Assembly: GCA_026874595.1 (NCBI GenBank)
Contig: CM049315.1
Location: 66,057,916-66,121,915 of the forward strand
Direction: 5' to 3'
From: Sipunculus nudus
Lineage: Eukaryota; Annelida; Sipuncula; Golfingiida; Sipunculidae
DNA: 64,000 nucleotides
The position numbers and the translations under genes were made by a program. Positions 22,996-33,479 of the stretch are shown one piece after another (the stretch's first letter is position 1; every line of letters starts with the position of its first letter). The notes under the pieces were generated by a model. That model was not told where the DNA came from and did no database searches. It worked only from the letters and a program-made list of their open reading frames with translations.

Positions 22996-24817
22996 GAATG
23001 GGCATACCTGCGTGCTGATGTAGTCAATGTAATGTTACAAAACAAAGTTTCAACAGCAGCCAAATGACAGTTTCTAAACTTGTAATTTTCTTTCCATTTG
23101 AAAATCAGAATAGTACATCAGCATACATTTTTACCAATAAAAATGCGTACATGACTCATTTTCTATCAATTTAATCTGCATACATCTAAATCAAAATCTA
23201 CTAACATGGTATTATACGGAGAACTGCTTTGCTTCGCCCTGGGATAAGATGTCAAATACAAAATGACTGTGGTAATAATCGCAATATTGATTGTCATTGA
23301 TAAATCTTTAAACGAATGTACTATCTGGTTCGGCCCATAGAAAAGGTTCATGAACTTGACATGTGGTACACTTAGCTGCCCCGAGTCTCATTAGCGTGAA
23401 CAGCACCAAATACTCCCTTGAAGAGGGAAAGGCCAATTATAGTAATTAAACTAACGGGAAAAGCCATTATTAAGTTGCAGTACTTTGTGTGGATGGTAAT
23501 TAGCTTTCTGGCCTGCTGATTTAGAATGCCTCATTAACGCGGGCGTGGTCGGCTCTTTGCATGTCGGAGTTGAAAGGAGTTGAAAATATAATATTCCGCA
23601 AGAATTTACCATGGTTACTGGCCAAGAACCATTTTATTAGAATGTGTTTCAAAACAAACCAGTAGAATCAAAAGTTTTTTATAAGTAACCCTAAACCGGG
23701 CGTGGCCAATGTCGTTGCCGAGGCAGCCTTTTCCATTTTAAAATGCAGCCACTAAGAACCTGAACATGTTTTTTCAAAGGCCGAAGATTACGATTTTACA
23801 TCATTGTTCATTCGTCCTTAAATAATACTTGCATCAAGATATATATTCTAGGTTTTAGTTTGTAATTTCATCGTATCAAGTTGACTGTGCATTTACATTA
23901 GTTAATGGTATCAGAGTCATGCCTTTAGTCCTAAAATGTTTAATTATTACCACATTGTAATTAAGGCAGCATCATATGATTGTTTTGTTAGTGGCGTTGA
24001 AAAGCATGTATTTCATGGATCTTGTCATGTTAAAGGTGGTTTCTTTCTTCTCCTCCTCTTCTTCTTCTTATTATTATAACTATTATTTTCATCATTACAG
24101 TATTACTCTTCATGCAAGCAATCATGTAATATCGCAGAGTTCTCTTTTCTAAAGTTATTTAAAGATTCTCTGCATTTATAAAAGTGGTCACTGAAACTAA
24201 TAAACTGTATCAGACAGACATGCTGTTTATAAAACATTTTCCTGGTATTAAATAAAGGATCTTGAGTTTCAAAGTAACTACGGCTGACGTAATCAGCAAC
24301 CGCTCGCCTTACAGGGTACAAGTTAATACAACTAACAACACTGGTGACTTGTGACTTATAGGGTTTTTTGGTAGATTTATAAAGAAATTTTTTATATCTT
24401 TTTGTCAGAAGGGTCTTTTGTTGTTGGGAGATACTGAGCGAGGCTACTTGTTTCGGGGGCATATATTATTCGTATCTTATCTGGTCTTAAAAAGGGCAAA
24501 CATTTTCTTATGTTGACACTACGGTCAGTACCAGAACCTGAGCTGTCAAAAGTCTTCAGATTCAACTCTCATGGATATTTTACAAGAATCGCTCAAGTTT
24601 GACGCTTATTTATCTCTGTTAAAAACATTTCACAATCATTTATATACTTGACCACTTTTCAAGGTGATAGTTCAATACATTTGCGTGATTCGCTTTGAAG
24701 CGTTGCTAGCCTGATAGTGCGGAAAAAGCTTGGGAATATACAAGTCGTCTGGTGACACAAGTATTATATTTTCTAGGCGAGTTTGATCAATAAGAATATT
24801 TGCTTGAGTTGAAAAGC

Positions 24818-24820
<3 letters not shown>
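22996..24820. other. no gene recognised; possible conserved noncoding block at 23370-23560
   Basis: Mostly single-copy-looking intronic sequence. The block 23370-23560 is richer in G+C and holds TAATTA-like and CATTAACG words (AGTAATTAAACTAACGG; GGTAATTAGCTTTC; CTCATTAACGCGGGCGTGG). A pyrimidine-rich TTC/TTA microsatellite-like tract lies at about 24042-24075. The minus-strand frame at 24103-24462 is 119 codons but shows no domain. Confidence 0.25.

Positions 24821-24821
<1 letters not shown>

Positions 24822-24890
<69 letters not shown>
24822..24890. repeat. (AT)n microsatellite
   Basis: About 69 bp of uninterrupted AT dinucleotides, the longest in the window. Confidence 0.97.
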
Positions 24891-24894
<4 letters not shown>

Positions 24895-25528
24895 GGGGTT
24901 TTCTCGCCTGGCCGGGCCGGCTCACGGTTGAACCCAGGCGTGTAGATACACAGTGTTCTTTGTTCTGGTATGTTCTTTTGAGTGTGTTTATTATGTTAGG
25001 TTCTTTAGATTGTTCGAGTAATGGAAAATTCTCGGCTTGAGGTGAAAAGTTATATAAAGAGGCTGTGTTTTAAAGCCGGGAGAGAGGTGAGAGGAAATTC
25101 CACAGAAGCGTGTAAGTCAGATTGTGGGACCTGTTCCGATAAGTGCGGAAATTATACATTTTCATCTGGATTTGTGACGGATCATGTTTGGTCTTCAGTT
25201 TACTTTCGAGGTTGTTGCAAGACTTTGCATTGGACTATCATTGGACTGTTATTCTCTGAGAAGATTTGTGTGAGCTGTTCATCTGAGTTATATGCATTAA
25301 AGGACTTGTCGCTGTGGTAGTGGTTGTATCCAGGTACTGTGCACTTCGTGTATTAGTCTGTGTGATTGTATTGATTTGCTGTTATACTTTTGTTGTACTG
25401 TGTAATTGTATTGATTTAGGGTACTGTAATGTTAGGGTTGTTTTAAAAATAAATTATAGTTATTTGTTAACAAAAACACTGACTTCTTTATTCATTCCCC
25501 TAGACATTTCACGCTGCCTAGTGTTACA
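24891..25528 (+). mobile_element. possible solo LTR (Gypsy-like), left end unclear
   Basis: The segment starts TCTGGGGTTTTCTCGCC and a GC-rich GGCCGGGCCGGC stretch right after the microsatellite. It has AATAAA at about 25448-25453 and ends, about 75 bp later, TTCACGCTGCCTAGTGTTACA, a CA-terminated 3' end of the kind seen on Gypsy LTRs. The expected TG start may have been lost into the (AT)n tract and no target duplication is visible. The 99-codon frame at 25021-25320 lies inside and shows no gag or other domain. Confidence 0.3.
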
Positions 25529-25603
25529 GAATCTATTTTTTTTCTTCATTACAAAATTTAAGTTCATCAAGCTATGTGATCTGTTGATACTAGGTTCCAT
25601 AAC

Positions 25604-25604
<1 letters not shown>

Positions 25605-25646
<42 letters not shown>
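25605..25646. repeat. (AT)n microsatellite
   Basis: About 42 bp of uninterrupted AT dinucleotides. Confidence 0.95.
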
Positions 25647-25650
<4 letters not shown>

Positions 25651-26050
25651 TAGTTACTTATAGTACTTGCGTTATTGATTAGTCTCCGTGTGATGCCATA
25701 ACGACTGCAGGGGGAGCCATTAGCCTGATTAACATACTCAATGTGCGTGTTAGCTACTTGTACGGTCTTTGATTCGATGTTTCAAAGACAATTTGTGTCA
25801 CGTTTGATTGTGGTTACTGCATTGGTTACACTAATATGTCCTCTCCCTGAGGGAAGCACTAGCGTTAATGAGTCTCCGTCGGCTATCACAGCTTAAGCAA
25901 CCCCAAGGTGTCGGTCGTTAGCAGCTAAAATTGGTTCACATGTTAGTGCAAGAGAATCGGTGTGTGTGTTTCAGGAAGGTTAAACATGAATTATAAATCA
26001 CAACTTCACAAGGTTGCAAGGTCATCATCTCGGCTGGTTAGTTTTTTGGT
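25647..26050. other. no gene recognised
   Basis: Moderate G+C with GTTAATGAGTCTCC and CATTAGCCTGATTAACA words; no exon or repeat boundary was supported. Confidence 0.3.
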
Positions 26051-26059
26051 TTGTTATTT

Positions 26060-26242
26060 TAGAAGCGGATCCAGGGGGTCCGGAACCCTCCCCCCCCCCC
26101 TTATCGCAGCCCCCGCAACCCTTTTTTTAATTCTTTTGCGCCCTAGACCCCCCTTTACCGGACAAAGGGACCTTTTTTAGGCTTTGTCTCGAGTCTTTCT
26201 AGGTTGGACCCCTCCTTTCCTGGAATTTTGGATCCGCCCCTG
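26060..26242. mobile_element. short hAT-like MITE, degraded left end
   Basis: Right end, read outward-in on the other strand, CAGGGGCGGATCC; left end TAGAAGCGGATCC with matching last bases. The CAGGGGCGGATCC terminus is characteristic of hAT-type non-autonomous elements. The interior is C-rich with a homopolymer at about 26089-26100. An 8-bp target duplication is not conserved, although GGTTTGTTATTT occurs on both sides. Confidence 0.45.
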
Positions 26243-26512
26243 TATTTAGTTTGTAATTTGGTTTGTTATTTGGTGTCTTAACGTCTTTTAGCATCTTTAT
26301 TACAAACGTAATAAACGTTGTAGAAGGTAAGGCTATCAACAAAGGATTAATTCATTCACTTTAAAAAGTATGCTGGTTCACTAAAAACATTTTTCTTTGT
26401 TTAGTTTTTTTTTTTATAGTGAATACAACTTTAGAAAAAATATAAGAATACTTCTGAGTGTTATGGAGGGTGGGGTCCGTACCATTCAATTTTAGAGATT
26501 TTTTTACATTAC

Positions 26513-26676
26513 CTTGAACTCCTGCTTATTGGACATCTCAACGTCCTGACAGACTCCACTGAAGCAGGGGATGTCCAGGTAAGCGGCCAGCCTCCCGACG
26601 AACCGGCACACCTGAGAACATTGCGGGCCTATCACCACGCTGAAGTTCTTCGTGTGCAGCATTTCGTACGCCATAC
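26513..26676 (-). CDS. ANF-receptor ligand-binding domain, second recognised exon
   Basis: A 164-bp minus-strand exon. The acceptor is CTACTGCAG and the donor TTCAAG|GTAATG. It begins with two bases that complete a Gly codon left by the exon at 29515-29616, then reads MAYEMLHTKNFSVVIGPQCS, QVCRFVGRLAAYLDIP, CFSGVCQD, and ends KQEFK in phase 0. The IGP-C-S block and the RLAA-x4-IP block are hallmarks of the first lobe of ANF-receptor domains in natriuretic peptide receptors and receptor guanylate cyclases; the Cys of GPQC and the Cys near VCQD are candidates for domain disulfides. The frame continues open upstream of the acceptor (MNLAISQPVSTAG), but that part precedes a good AG and does not align with the family. 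It is separated from the next exon by 17.1 kb. Confidence 0.88.
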
Positions 26677-26963
26677 CTGCAGTAGACACGGGCTGTGATA
26701 TAGCCAGGTTCATTTTTTTTTTAATTTGCCACACTGATCCCCGGAGTATAGGACGTAGTTTTATGGATTAGATTTTGACTTTTTGAGCTGAAATTTTCCG
26801 ATTCGAATCCCTCCAGAGCCTCAAAGACTAAATCCTTAAGCAGTATCTCAAAGATTCACCCTGCATTCTTTCCGAATCGTCATGACTTCTTGGTTATTCA
26901 TATTCGTAAAAAAGAAATCTGAAAGCACGAGTACTGAATAATAACATATCACTCCTGTCCTAA
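26677..26963 (-). other. intron sequence, nothing recognised
   Basis: Upstream part of the 2.8-kb intron 26677-29514; a poly(A)-like run (minus strand) lies at about 26713-26722. Confidence 0.5.
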
Positions 26964-28816
26964 AACAAGTGGCCCATGGGCCATGACGCTCAGCTGGATT
27001 TGACATACACACGATGCATGTATTAATATTATGATCTGGTGAAAAAAAAATTATGAAGGAACTATGAACAATGGCTAGAATTACTTTAGAAATTTCTATT
27101 TCTATCTGCCACGATTTGAGTCCGTCTAACTAATAGGATGCTAAAATCATGTTCTTTCACACAGCTATCGGAAAATAGTCGCCGTGACATTATATACGGT
27201 TTTAAAGGAATATTTACAGAGACCTCCCTAGCTCGTAATCAAATAAGAAGTTTTCATATCCAATTGTAACAAATTGTGTAAATCTGATATATAGGGTACT
27301 CAAATCATGTTCTTTCACATATCTTGCAGAATATAGGTCACAGTGACCTTATTTCGGTCGTCCAAGGAGACATTACATGACCTATTTATATAAATTCAGA
27401 CTTTTCTGAATCCAACAGTTAAGATTTAGACCATGTCTGTCTTTCTGGGTGCTAAAAGATAGGTTTTCCGCTAGTAGCTCACAGAATATAGGTCATCATG
27501 AGCTATCCTCAGGTGTTGAAGGAGATTTGCTCAAGACCTCCTTCAATTTAAATCAGAAAGTTCTAAGTCCAACCGTTATGATATGTGCCCACTTCATTTT
27601 TACAGTACTAAATCATGTTTTCTTCCCTATAGCTCAGACAAAGGTCAGAGTGACCTAATTTCAGGACTGAAATGAGACTTGCCAAGGACCTCCCTTGATT
27701 TTACAACAGATGGTTCTAGGTCCAGCAGTTAAGTATTGGGCCCTGTCTGACTGCCTGGGTACTCAATATCATGCCATTGTTGGCCAGAAGCTCACTGAAT
27801 ATAGGTCACTATGACCTAATTTTAGGTTTCCAAGGAGATTAACCGAAGACATCCATAGATGATATGTTTGAAGATTCAGAAGATAATGAATACAATTTGA
27901 ACCCTGTCTGGCTTTCCGGTGCTCAAATCATGATTTTGGCCCATTGTCGCAGAATATAGGTCACCATGACCTAATTTCAGGTTTCCAAGGAGATTTGCGA
28001 AAGACCTCCCTGGATATATGTTATAATTAAGATTCCAGGGCTGATGGTTACAATGTGTGCCCTGTCTGACTGCTCAAAAGCATGCTTCTGGCCAGTAGCT
28101 CGCAAAATATAGGTTTGAGTTCAAAGGAGATTTGCCCATGCCTCTCTGGATGTTTCGTTAGAAGATTCTAGGGCTTACAGATATAATTTGTGCCGTGTCT
28201 GACTATCTGGGTGCCCAAAATCATGATTTGACCTGAAGTTCGAAAAAAAAAATGTTGCGTTAGAAGATTTTAGGGCTTACGGAAACAATTTGTGCCCTTT
28301 TCTGACATTCAGGGTGCTAAAATCATGTCATTTTCCTATAAACCGCAGAATATAGATCACAATGACCTAATTCCATGTTTCCAAGAAAATTATCCCAGGA
28401 CCAAGAGGCCAGCACTGTCTTCTTGTCTTTGGCATTTCCTTCAGGGAGGAAGCTTTGTTCTGAAATAGTTTGGGATCAGTGCACTCAGCCATGCAGTTTG
28501 GGGTTCAGTGCACTGACAGGTTTTATATGGGGACCTAAGTACTCTGTGTGCTTGCACTCTCAGGATTTGTAGTGTTATTATGTTAGGGCAAGGAATGACA
28601 ACATCTATGGTTTTAAAGGTATTAAGAGTGACCGGAGAAGTTCCCAGTTTTTGGCACATAACTCGCAGAGTATAGGTCATCGTGACCTTATATCAGGATT
28701 CAAAGAAGATTGTCTAGGACCTCCCAGGATTTACATTTAACTAGATCTAACGGCCGGACGGACGACGGACAAAGGGTGATCGCTATAGTTAAGATAATAT
28801 ACAGTCAACTTAGCTA
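26964..28816 (-). mobile_element. shared-end composite element, copy 2 (155-bp satellite core)
   Basis: Inverted relative to copies 1 and 3. On the minus strand it starts TAGCTAAGTTGACTG, has CTATAG and CCCTTTGTCCGTCGTCCGTC, and ends CAGCTGAGCGTCATGG, then the palindrome GGCCCATGGGCC and ACTTGTT. The two ends match copies 1 and 3, but the core is a different repeat: about ten diverged units of about 155 bp. It lies entirely within the 26677-29514 receptor intron. No transposase frame is present; Helitron/Helentron-like mobility is inferred from the 3' palindrome and the tandem core. Confidence 0.7.
27010..28735. repeat. 155-bp satellite array with AGGTCAnnnTGACCT palindromes
   Basis: Units carry GAATATAGGTCA-n3-TGACCTAATTTC, a TTCCAAGGAGATTTGC-like block and CCCTGTCTGACTG. 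The 15-bp palindrome AGGTCAnnnTGACCT is perfect at 27335-27349, 27642-27656, 27803-27817, 27958-27972 and 28674-28688, has one mismatch at 27490-27504 and 28354-28368, and is lost in other units (about 28111). Adjacent sites are 152-161 bp apart where the array is intact. This motif is the consensus palindromic estrogen-response-type element; binding in this organism is unknown. Confidence 0.8.
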
Positions 28817-29514
28817 ATAAAAACATTTTACGACTGGCCATTTACCGTAATCCTCTATACAACAAGACTTGTTACTCATCATAATTATTAATTTATGACT
28901 AAGTATATTCATATATTAATTATACGCTGTGATATATTTGGTCTTTTACATCCAGTCACCGCAGATATAGCAGGTAGTTACCTATGCTATCATGTTACAG
29001 TTAGGTTTATCAACACGCTTGATTTTCAATTTTTGTCAGAGAGAGGATTCGACATTGTTGTCAATCTTAAGCCAACCACAACGATCCAGTGAAATAAGTC
29101 TGATGGATTGGTTTGATATTTCTGGAATATCATCTGTTACATACACACCCACACTTATATATTCATTTTTTTATTATAATAATCCATTAATCTTGATAAT
29201 TCACGGATTATAAAACCGCGTTAGACTAATGTATTTACCAAACTTGATCGAAGGGAAAATGTTATTTGTAATGTCTGAAACTCTTTAAATCTGCACATCC
29301 GTCAGTCGGCCAAACTGGACAAATACACCCACACTGTGTGTGTGTGTTGGTACGTTGTACTTAATGAAGTGTACACATGCTTCATACCGGCGTTTAATCA
29401 GAAAGCCTTATTTAAAGAAACTTCATAAGAGCATTTATTGATTCATTTTATCAGTTCATTTTTACATTGTGCTTTGCTCGTATTGTGGCATAATCGATTT
29501 TATTAAATACCGAC
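28817..29514 (-). other. intron sequence, nothing recognised
   Basis: AT-rich. Frames at 28895-29092 and 28992-29213 (+) have no features. Confidence 0.45.
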
Positions 29515-29616
29515 CTATTCCGTTGAGTGAGCTGCACTGGGTGTCAGCATACACGGCCTCTAGTTCCACCCCCGGCAACAGCTGCTGTGACTTGATGTCT
29601 TCAAACGCAGTAAGCA
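29515..29616 (-). CDS. ANF-receptor ligand-binding domain, first recognised exon
   Basis: A 102-bp minus-strand exon found from its splice sites: acceptor TCTTTCTTTGCAG and donor ATAG|GTCGGT. It starts with two bases of a split codon (TG, so Met, Val, Leu or Trp depending on the previous exon), then LTAFEDIKSQQLLPGVELEA and VYADTQCSS, and ends in phase 1, which fits the two-base start of the exon at 26513-26676. The pattern A-x-x-D-I/V-N/K...LLPG-x-x-L/E-x-x-x-x-D-T-x-C is the N-terminal beta-alpha-beta unit of ANF-receptor domains. A preceding exon must supply the signal peptide and first strand; none was convincingly found up to position 64000. Together the three exons give about 170 residues of a domain that usually has about 400. 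Receptor guanylate cyclase or clearance-type natriuretic peptide receptor is most likely; other class C-like receptors using this fold are possible. Confidence 0.85.
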
Positions 29617-30100
29617 CTGCAAAGAAAGATTGTTATAGTTTCAGTTTTCTAAATTCTGTTACATAAGTATTATTTATCATTTGTCCGAGGAGATATCGTT
29701 ATATTCATGAACATTATGTCCTGTTGTCAAATATAGAATGTCTCGTCTGTGATTTTGTGCTGAAAATGCTGAAGACCGCTTGGCTGAAAAATGAAACACA
29801 CACACAAACCTAGGTAAACGTATTATGGTAACTGCCCCTGAAAGAAACTGTGAGGATAGCGTTAGCGCCATTTCTGCCCTCCGACAATAGAGAGTCTCCG
29901 ACCAGCGTCAGTGTGCCTTTAATTCTTGTTTGGATGCAAACATCCTTGTGAGTATGCAACTATTTTCAAATTTGCTCAGCTGACAGAAATTCAGCTGAGC
30001 TAAAGCGATCACTCTTCTGCAAGCTATAGGAAAAAAATCATGTTTTGAGACCCTGAAAGTCAGATTAAACTAGACATTTCTTGGCACCGCAGGTGCCAGA
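29617..30100. other. no exon supported; stray element ends
   Basis: At 29975-30050 the minus strand carries TTTAGCTCAGCTGAATTTCT and CAGCTGAGC close together, resembling the ends of the composite elements without a core. At about 30082-30097 there is the palindrome GGCACCGCAGGTGCC. Confidence 0.35.
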
Positions 30101-30229
30101 GTATCCCCAGACATAGTAGGCCCCCACCCCCTTTATAAATAGGCCCCCAATTTTTAGCAGCATATACTGACACTTGGCAAATTCATTGTTTCTTCCATCT
30201 AACAATCCACAATCTTGTTAAAGATGTTG

Positions 30230-32500
30230 GTCCTGTGACCTTGATCTTTTTGAAAAAGTGTCCTGTGACCTTGACCTGTGACCTCATGACCCCAAAAACA
30301 AATCTGGTCTTGCTTTTCCAATGGGACATATGCAAGTTAAGTTTGAAATCTATACATCAATAAAGCAGGAATTATCACCCAGAAACTAATTTTTGGACAG
30401 ATGGCTCCTGTGACCTTCACCTTTGACCTTGTGACCTCAAAATTTATAGTGTTCTTCCTCTCTTGGCAGGAGAACTATATGTGCAAGATGAAAGATCTGA
30501 GATGAAATGTTTGGATGAAAATGCATCCACATCTTTTTAAAGATGTGTCCTGTGACCTTGACCTTTGACCTCATAACCTCAAAATCAATTTGGGTCTTGC
30601 TTTTCCAATGGGACATATACAAGTCAAGTTTGAAATCCATACATCAATAAAAGCAGGAATTATCATCCAGAAACTAATTTTTGGACAGATGGCTCCTGTG
30701 ACCTTCACCTTTGACCTTGTGACCTCACAATTGATAGGGGTCTTCCACTCTTGGCAGGTGAACTGTATATGCAAGAGGAAAGATCTGAGATGAATTGTTT
30801 GGCTGAAAATGCATCCACAATCTTTTTAAAGAGGTTTCCTGTGACCTTGACCTTTGACCTCATGACCCCAAAATCAATTCAGGTCTTGCTTTTCCAATGG
30901 GTCAAATTCAAGTCAAGTTTGAAATCCATACATCAATAAAAGAAGGAATTATCATCCAGAAACTAATTTTTGGACAGATGGCTCCTGTGACCTTCACCTT
31001 TGACCTTGTGACCTCAAAATTGATAGGGTTCTTCCTCTCTTGGCAGGTGAACTATATGTGCAAGATGAAAGATCTGAGATGAAATGTTTGGATGAAAATG
31101 CATCCACATCTTTTTAAAGTTGTGTCCTGTGACCTTGACCTTTGACCTCATAACCTCAATATCAATTTGGGTCTTGCTTTTCCAATGGGACATATACAAG
31201 TCAAGTTTGAAATCTATACTGGCAGGTGAACTATATGTGCAAGATGAAAGATCTGAGATGAATTGTTTGGCTGAAAATGCATCCACAATCTTTTTAAAAA
31301 GGTTTCCTGTGACCTTGACCTTTGACCTCATAACCTCAAAATCAATTTGGGTCTTGCTTTTCCAAAGGGTCAAATACAAGTCGAGTTTGAAATCCATACA
31401 TCAATAAAAGAAGGAATTATCATCCAGAAACTAATTTTTGGACAGATGGCTCCTGTGACCTTCACCTTTGACATTGTGACCTCAAAATTGATAAAGTTCT
31501 TCCACTCTTGGCAGGTGAACTATATGTGCAAGTTGAAAGATCTGAGATGAAATGTTTGGATGAAAATGCATCCACATCTTTTTAAAGGTGTGTCCTGTGA
31601 CCTTGACCTTTGACCTCATAACCTCAAAATCAATTTGGGTCTTGCTTTTCCAATGGGACATATACAAGTCAAGTTTGAAATCCATACATCAATAAAAGCA
31701 GGAATTATCATCCAGAAACTAATTTTTGGACAGATGGCTCCTGTGACCTTCACCTTTGACCTCAAAATTGATAGGGTTCTTCCTGTCTTGGCAGGTGAAC
31801 TATATGTGCAAGATGAAAGATCTGAGATGAAATGTTTGGCTGAAAATGCATCCACATCTTTTTAAAGGTGTGTCCTGTGACCTTGACCTTTGACCTCATA
31901 ACCTCAAAATCAATTTGGGTCTTGCTTTTCCAATGGGACATATACAAGTCAAGTTTGAAATCCATACATCAATAAAAGCAGGAATTATCATCCAGAAACT
32001 AATTTTTGGACAGATGGCTCCTGTGACCTTCACCTTTGACCTTGTGACCTCAAAACTGATAGGGGTCTTCTTCTATTGGCAGATGACTTACATGTGCAAG
32101 AGGAAAGATCTGAGATGAATTGTTTGGCTGAAAATGCATCCACAATCTTTTTAAAGAGGTTTCCTGTGACCTTGACCTTTGACCTCATGACCCCAAAATC
32201 AATTGGAGTCTTGCTTTTTCAATGGGACATATATAAGTCAAGTTTGAAATCAATACATCAATAAAAGCAGGAATTATCATCCAGAAACTAATTTTTGGAC
32301 AGATAGCTCCTGTGGCCTTGACCTTTGACCTTGTGACCCCAAAATTTATATGGATCATCCACTACTGGCAAGTGAGCTATATATTCAAGATGGAAGACCT
32401 AAGATGAAAGTTTGGCTTAAAATGCATCCACAGTATCTTTTAAAATGCCAGTCCAGTGACCTTGACCTTTGACCTCATGACCCTAGAACCTATAGGGTTC
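30230..32500. repeat. 145-bp satellite in 289-bp dimers, with TGACCTTTGACCT in every dimer
   Basis: Dimeric higher-order array. TGACCTTTGACCT is perfect at 30559, 30848, 31136, 31316, 31604, 31884, 32173, 32319 and 32463; spacings are 289, 288, 180 (deletion), 288, 280, 289, 146 and 144. The alternate monomer has TGACCTTCACCTTTGACCTT. Identity between dimers is very high by eye, so the array was recently homogenised. TGACCTTTGACCT is the reverse of AGGTCAAAGGTCA, the DR1 consensus bound by HNF4/RXR-type receptors. Many 60-130-codon frames on both strands are read-throughs of the repeat and repeat the same peptide. Confidence 0.9.
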
Positions 32501-33073
32501 TTACTTTAGTGGTGGGCCATACATAAGTCATGTTTGAAATCCATATGGCTATCAACACTGGAGATATCATAAGAGGTGTGTGATTTTCACCATATATGGC
32601 AATATTCAAGGTCAAGGCCACTATCATAGGAAAGGTCATGACCCCAATTTAAATAAACATCATCCCATAACCCATACCTATGTATATGCATTATATAAAA
32701 GAAATCTGTCCATTAGTTTTTGACTTATAATGCTCACAGTACTGTAAGGTGGCAATTTTGGGGGTATAAAACTGCACAAAAACAAGTAAAGAATAATAGG
32801 TGGCGCCACCAGTTTCTGGAACATGACAACCCTATCCATGATCTTCCATCAACTTGATTTTGGGATAAATCCATGCAAGATTTCTTGAGATATTAAAGAA
32901 TTTGTGGGATTTTCCCCCAAATTGGACCTATTCAAGGTCAAGGACACTCTCCTAGTAAAGGTCATGACCTCATTTTAAATAGGCGTCGTCCTCTCACCCA
33001 TATCTATACATATACCAAGTTTGGTAAAGTTCCGTGAAATATTTTTTGGGTTATCGCGCCAACAAGATTTATA

Positions 33074-33096
33074 TGCGGCGGCGGCGGCGGCGGCGG
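33074..33096. repeat. (GGC)n trinucleotide run
   Basis: About seven consecutive GGC units, near the right end of the satellite-bearing element. Confidence 0.9.
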
Positions 33097-33149
33097 GACC
33101 GGTATGAAAACATAGTATCCCCCGACTTTGTCTGGGGATACAATTATAT

Positions 33150-33470
33150 TGTATCCGTTAGATTTGGAATCTACAAATGTAACATCCAGGAAGGTTCTTT
33201 GGTAAATCTCCTTTGAAACATAAAATTAGGTCATGGTGACCTACATACTGCGGGCTACTGGCCAAAAACATGATTTAAAGCACCAAAACAGTAACATTTG
33301 GCACAAATTGTAAACGTCAGCCATAGAATCTTCTTACACAACATTCAATGAGTTTAAAATTTGAAACTAGGTCATGATGACCTATACTCTGCAAGCGACT
33401 GGCCAAAAATATGATTATGAGCACCCAGACAGTCAGGCAGGGCACAACACAATACTGTAGGTCAGTGTGC
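33150..33470. repeat. inverted fragment of the 155-bp satellite
   Basis: About two units of the 26964-28816 core in opposite orientation, with perfect AGGTCAnnnTGACCT at 33228-33242 and 33369-33383 (141 bp apart) and the blocks TTGGTAAATCTCCTTTGAAA, GGCACAAATTGTAA and CTGGCCAAAAA-ATGATT. It lies on the other side of the DR1 satellite element from the main array. Confidence 0.8.
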
Positions 33471-33479
33471 CCTGTTGTA

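Larger units (their letters stand above)
30101..33141. mobile_element. satellite-bearing element with 17-bp terminal inverted repeats
   Basis: The left end GTATCCCCAGACATAGT (30101-30117) matches the right end read on the other strand, GTATCCCCAGACAAAGT, with one mismatch. Most of the interior is the 145/289-bp satellite (30230-32500), followed by a variable tail with AAGGTCAAGG half-sites and a (GGC)n run at about 33074-33096. A second hairpin, GTATCCCC/GGGGATAC, lies at the right end (33114-33141). No target duplication or transposase is visible, so class is unknown. Confidence 0.55.

Noticed and set aside
25021-25320. 99-codon frame with several cysteines
   Set aside because: Lies inside the putative LTR, with no gag, zinc-knuckle or other recognisable pattern.
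24891-25528. Complete LTR retrotransposon
   Set aside because: No second LTR, primer-binding site, gag or pol is visible nearby; at most a solo LTR.
26060-26242. Fully preserved hAT target duplication
   Set aside because: The 8-mers next to the ends differ; the shared GGTTTGTTATTT is displaced by several bases on one side, so it is not counted as a target duplication.
27335-28688. Claim that the palindromes are working estrogen response elements
   Set aside because: Only the motif is visible; invertebrate receptor binding and activity cannot be read from sequence, so this is kept as a testable observation.
29677-29871. Candidate first receptor exon with a hydrophobic start (MALTLSSQFLSGAV)
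   Set aside because: Usable donors near its end give phase 2 or 0, while the exon at 29515-29616 requires phase 1, and the peptide does not match the family's N-terminus.
30437-32264. Many 60-130-codon frames with the same KVKVTG / FTFDLVTS peptides
   Set aside because: They repeat with the satellite period on both strands; this is repeat-derived coding, not a gene family.
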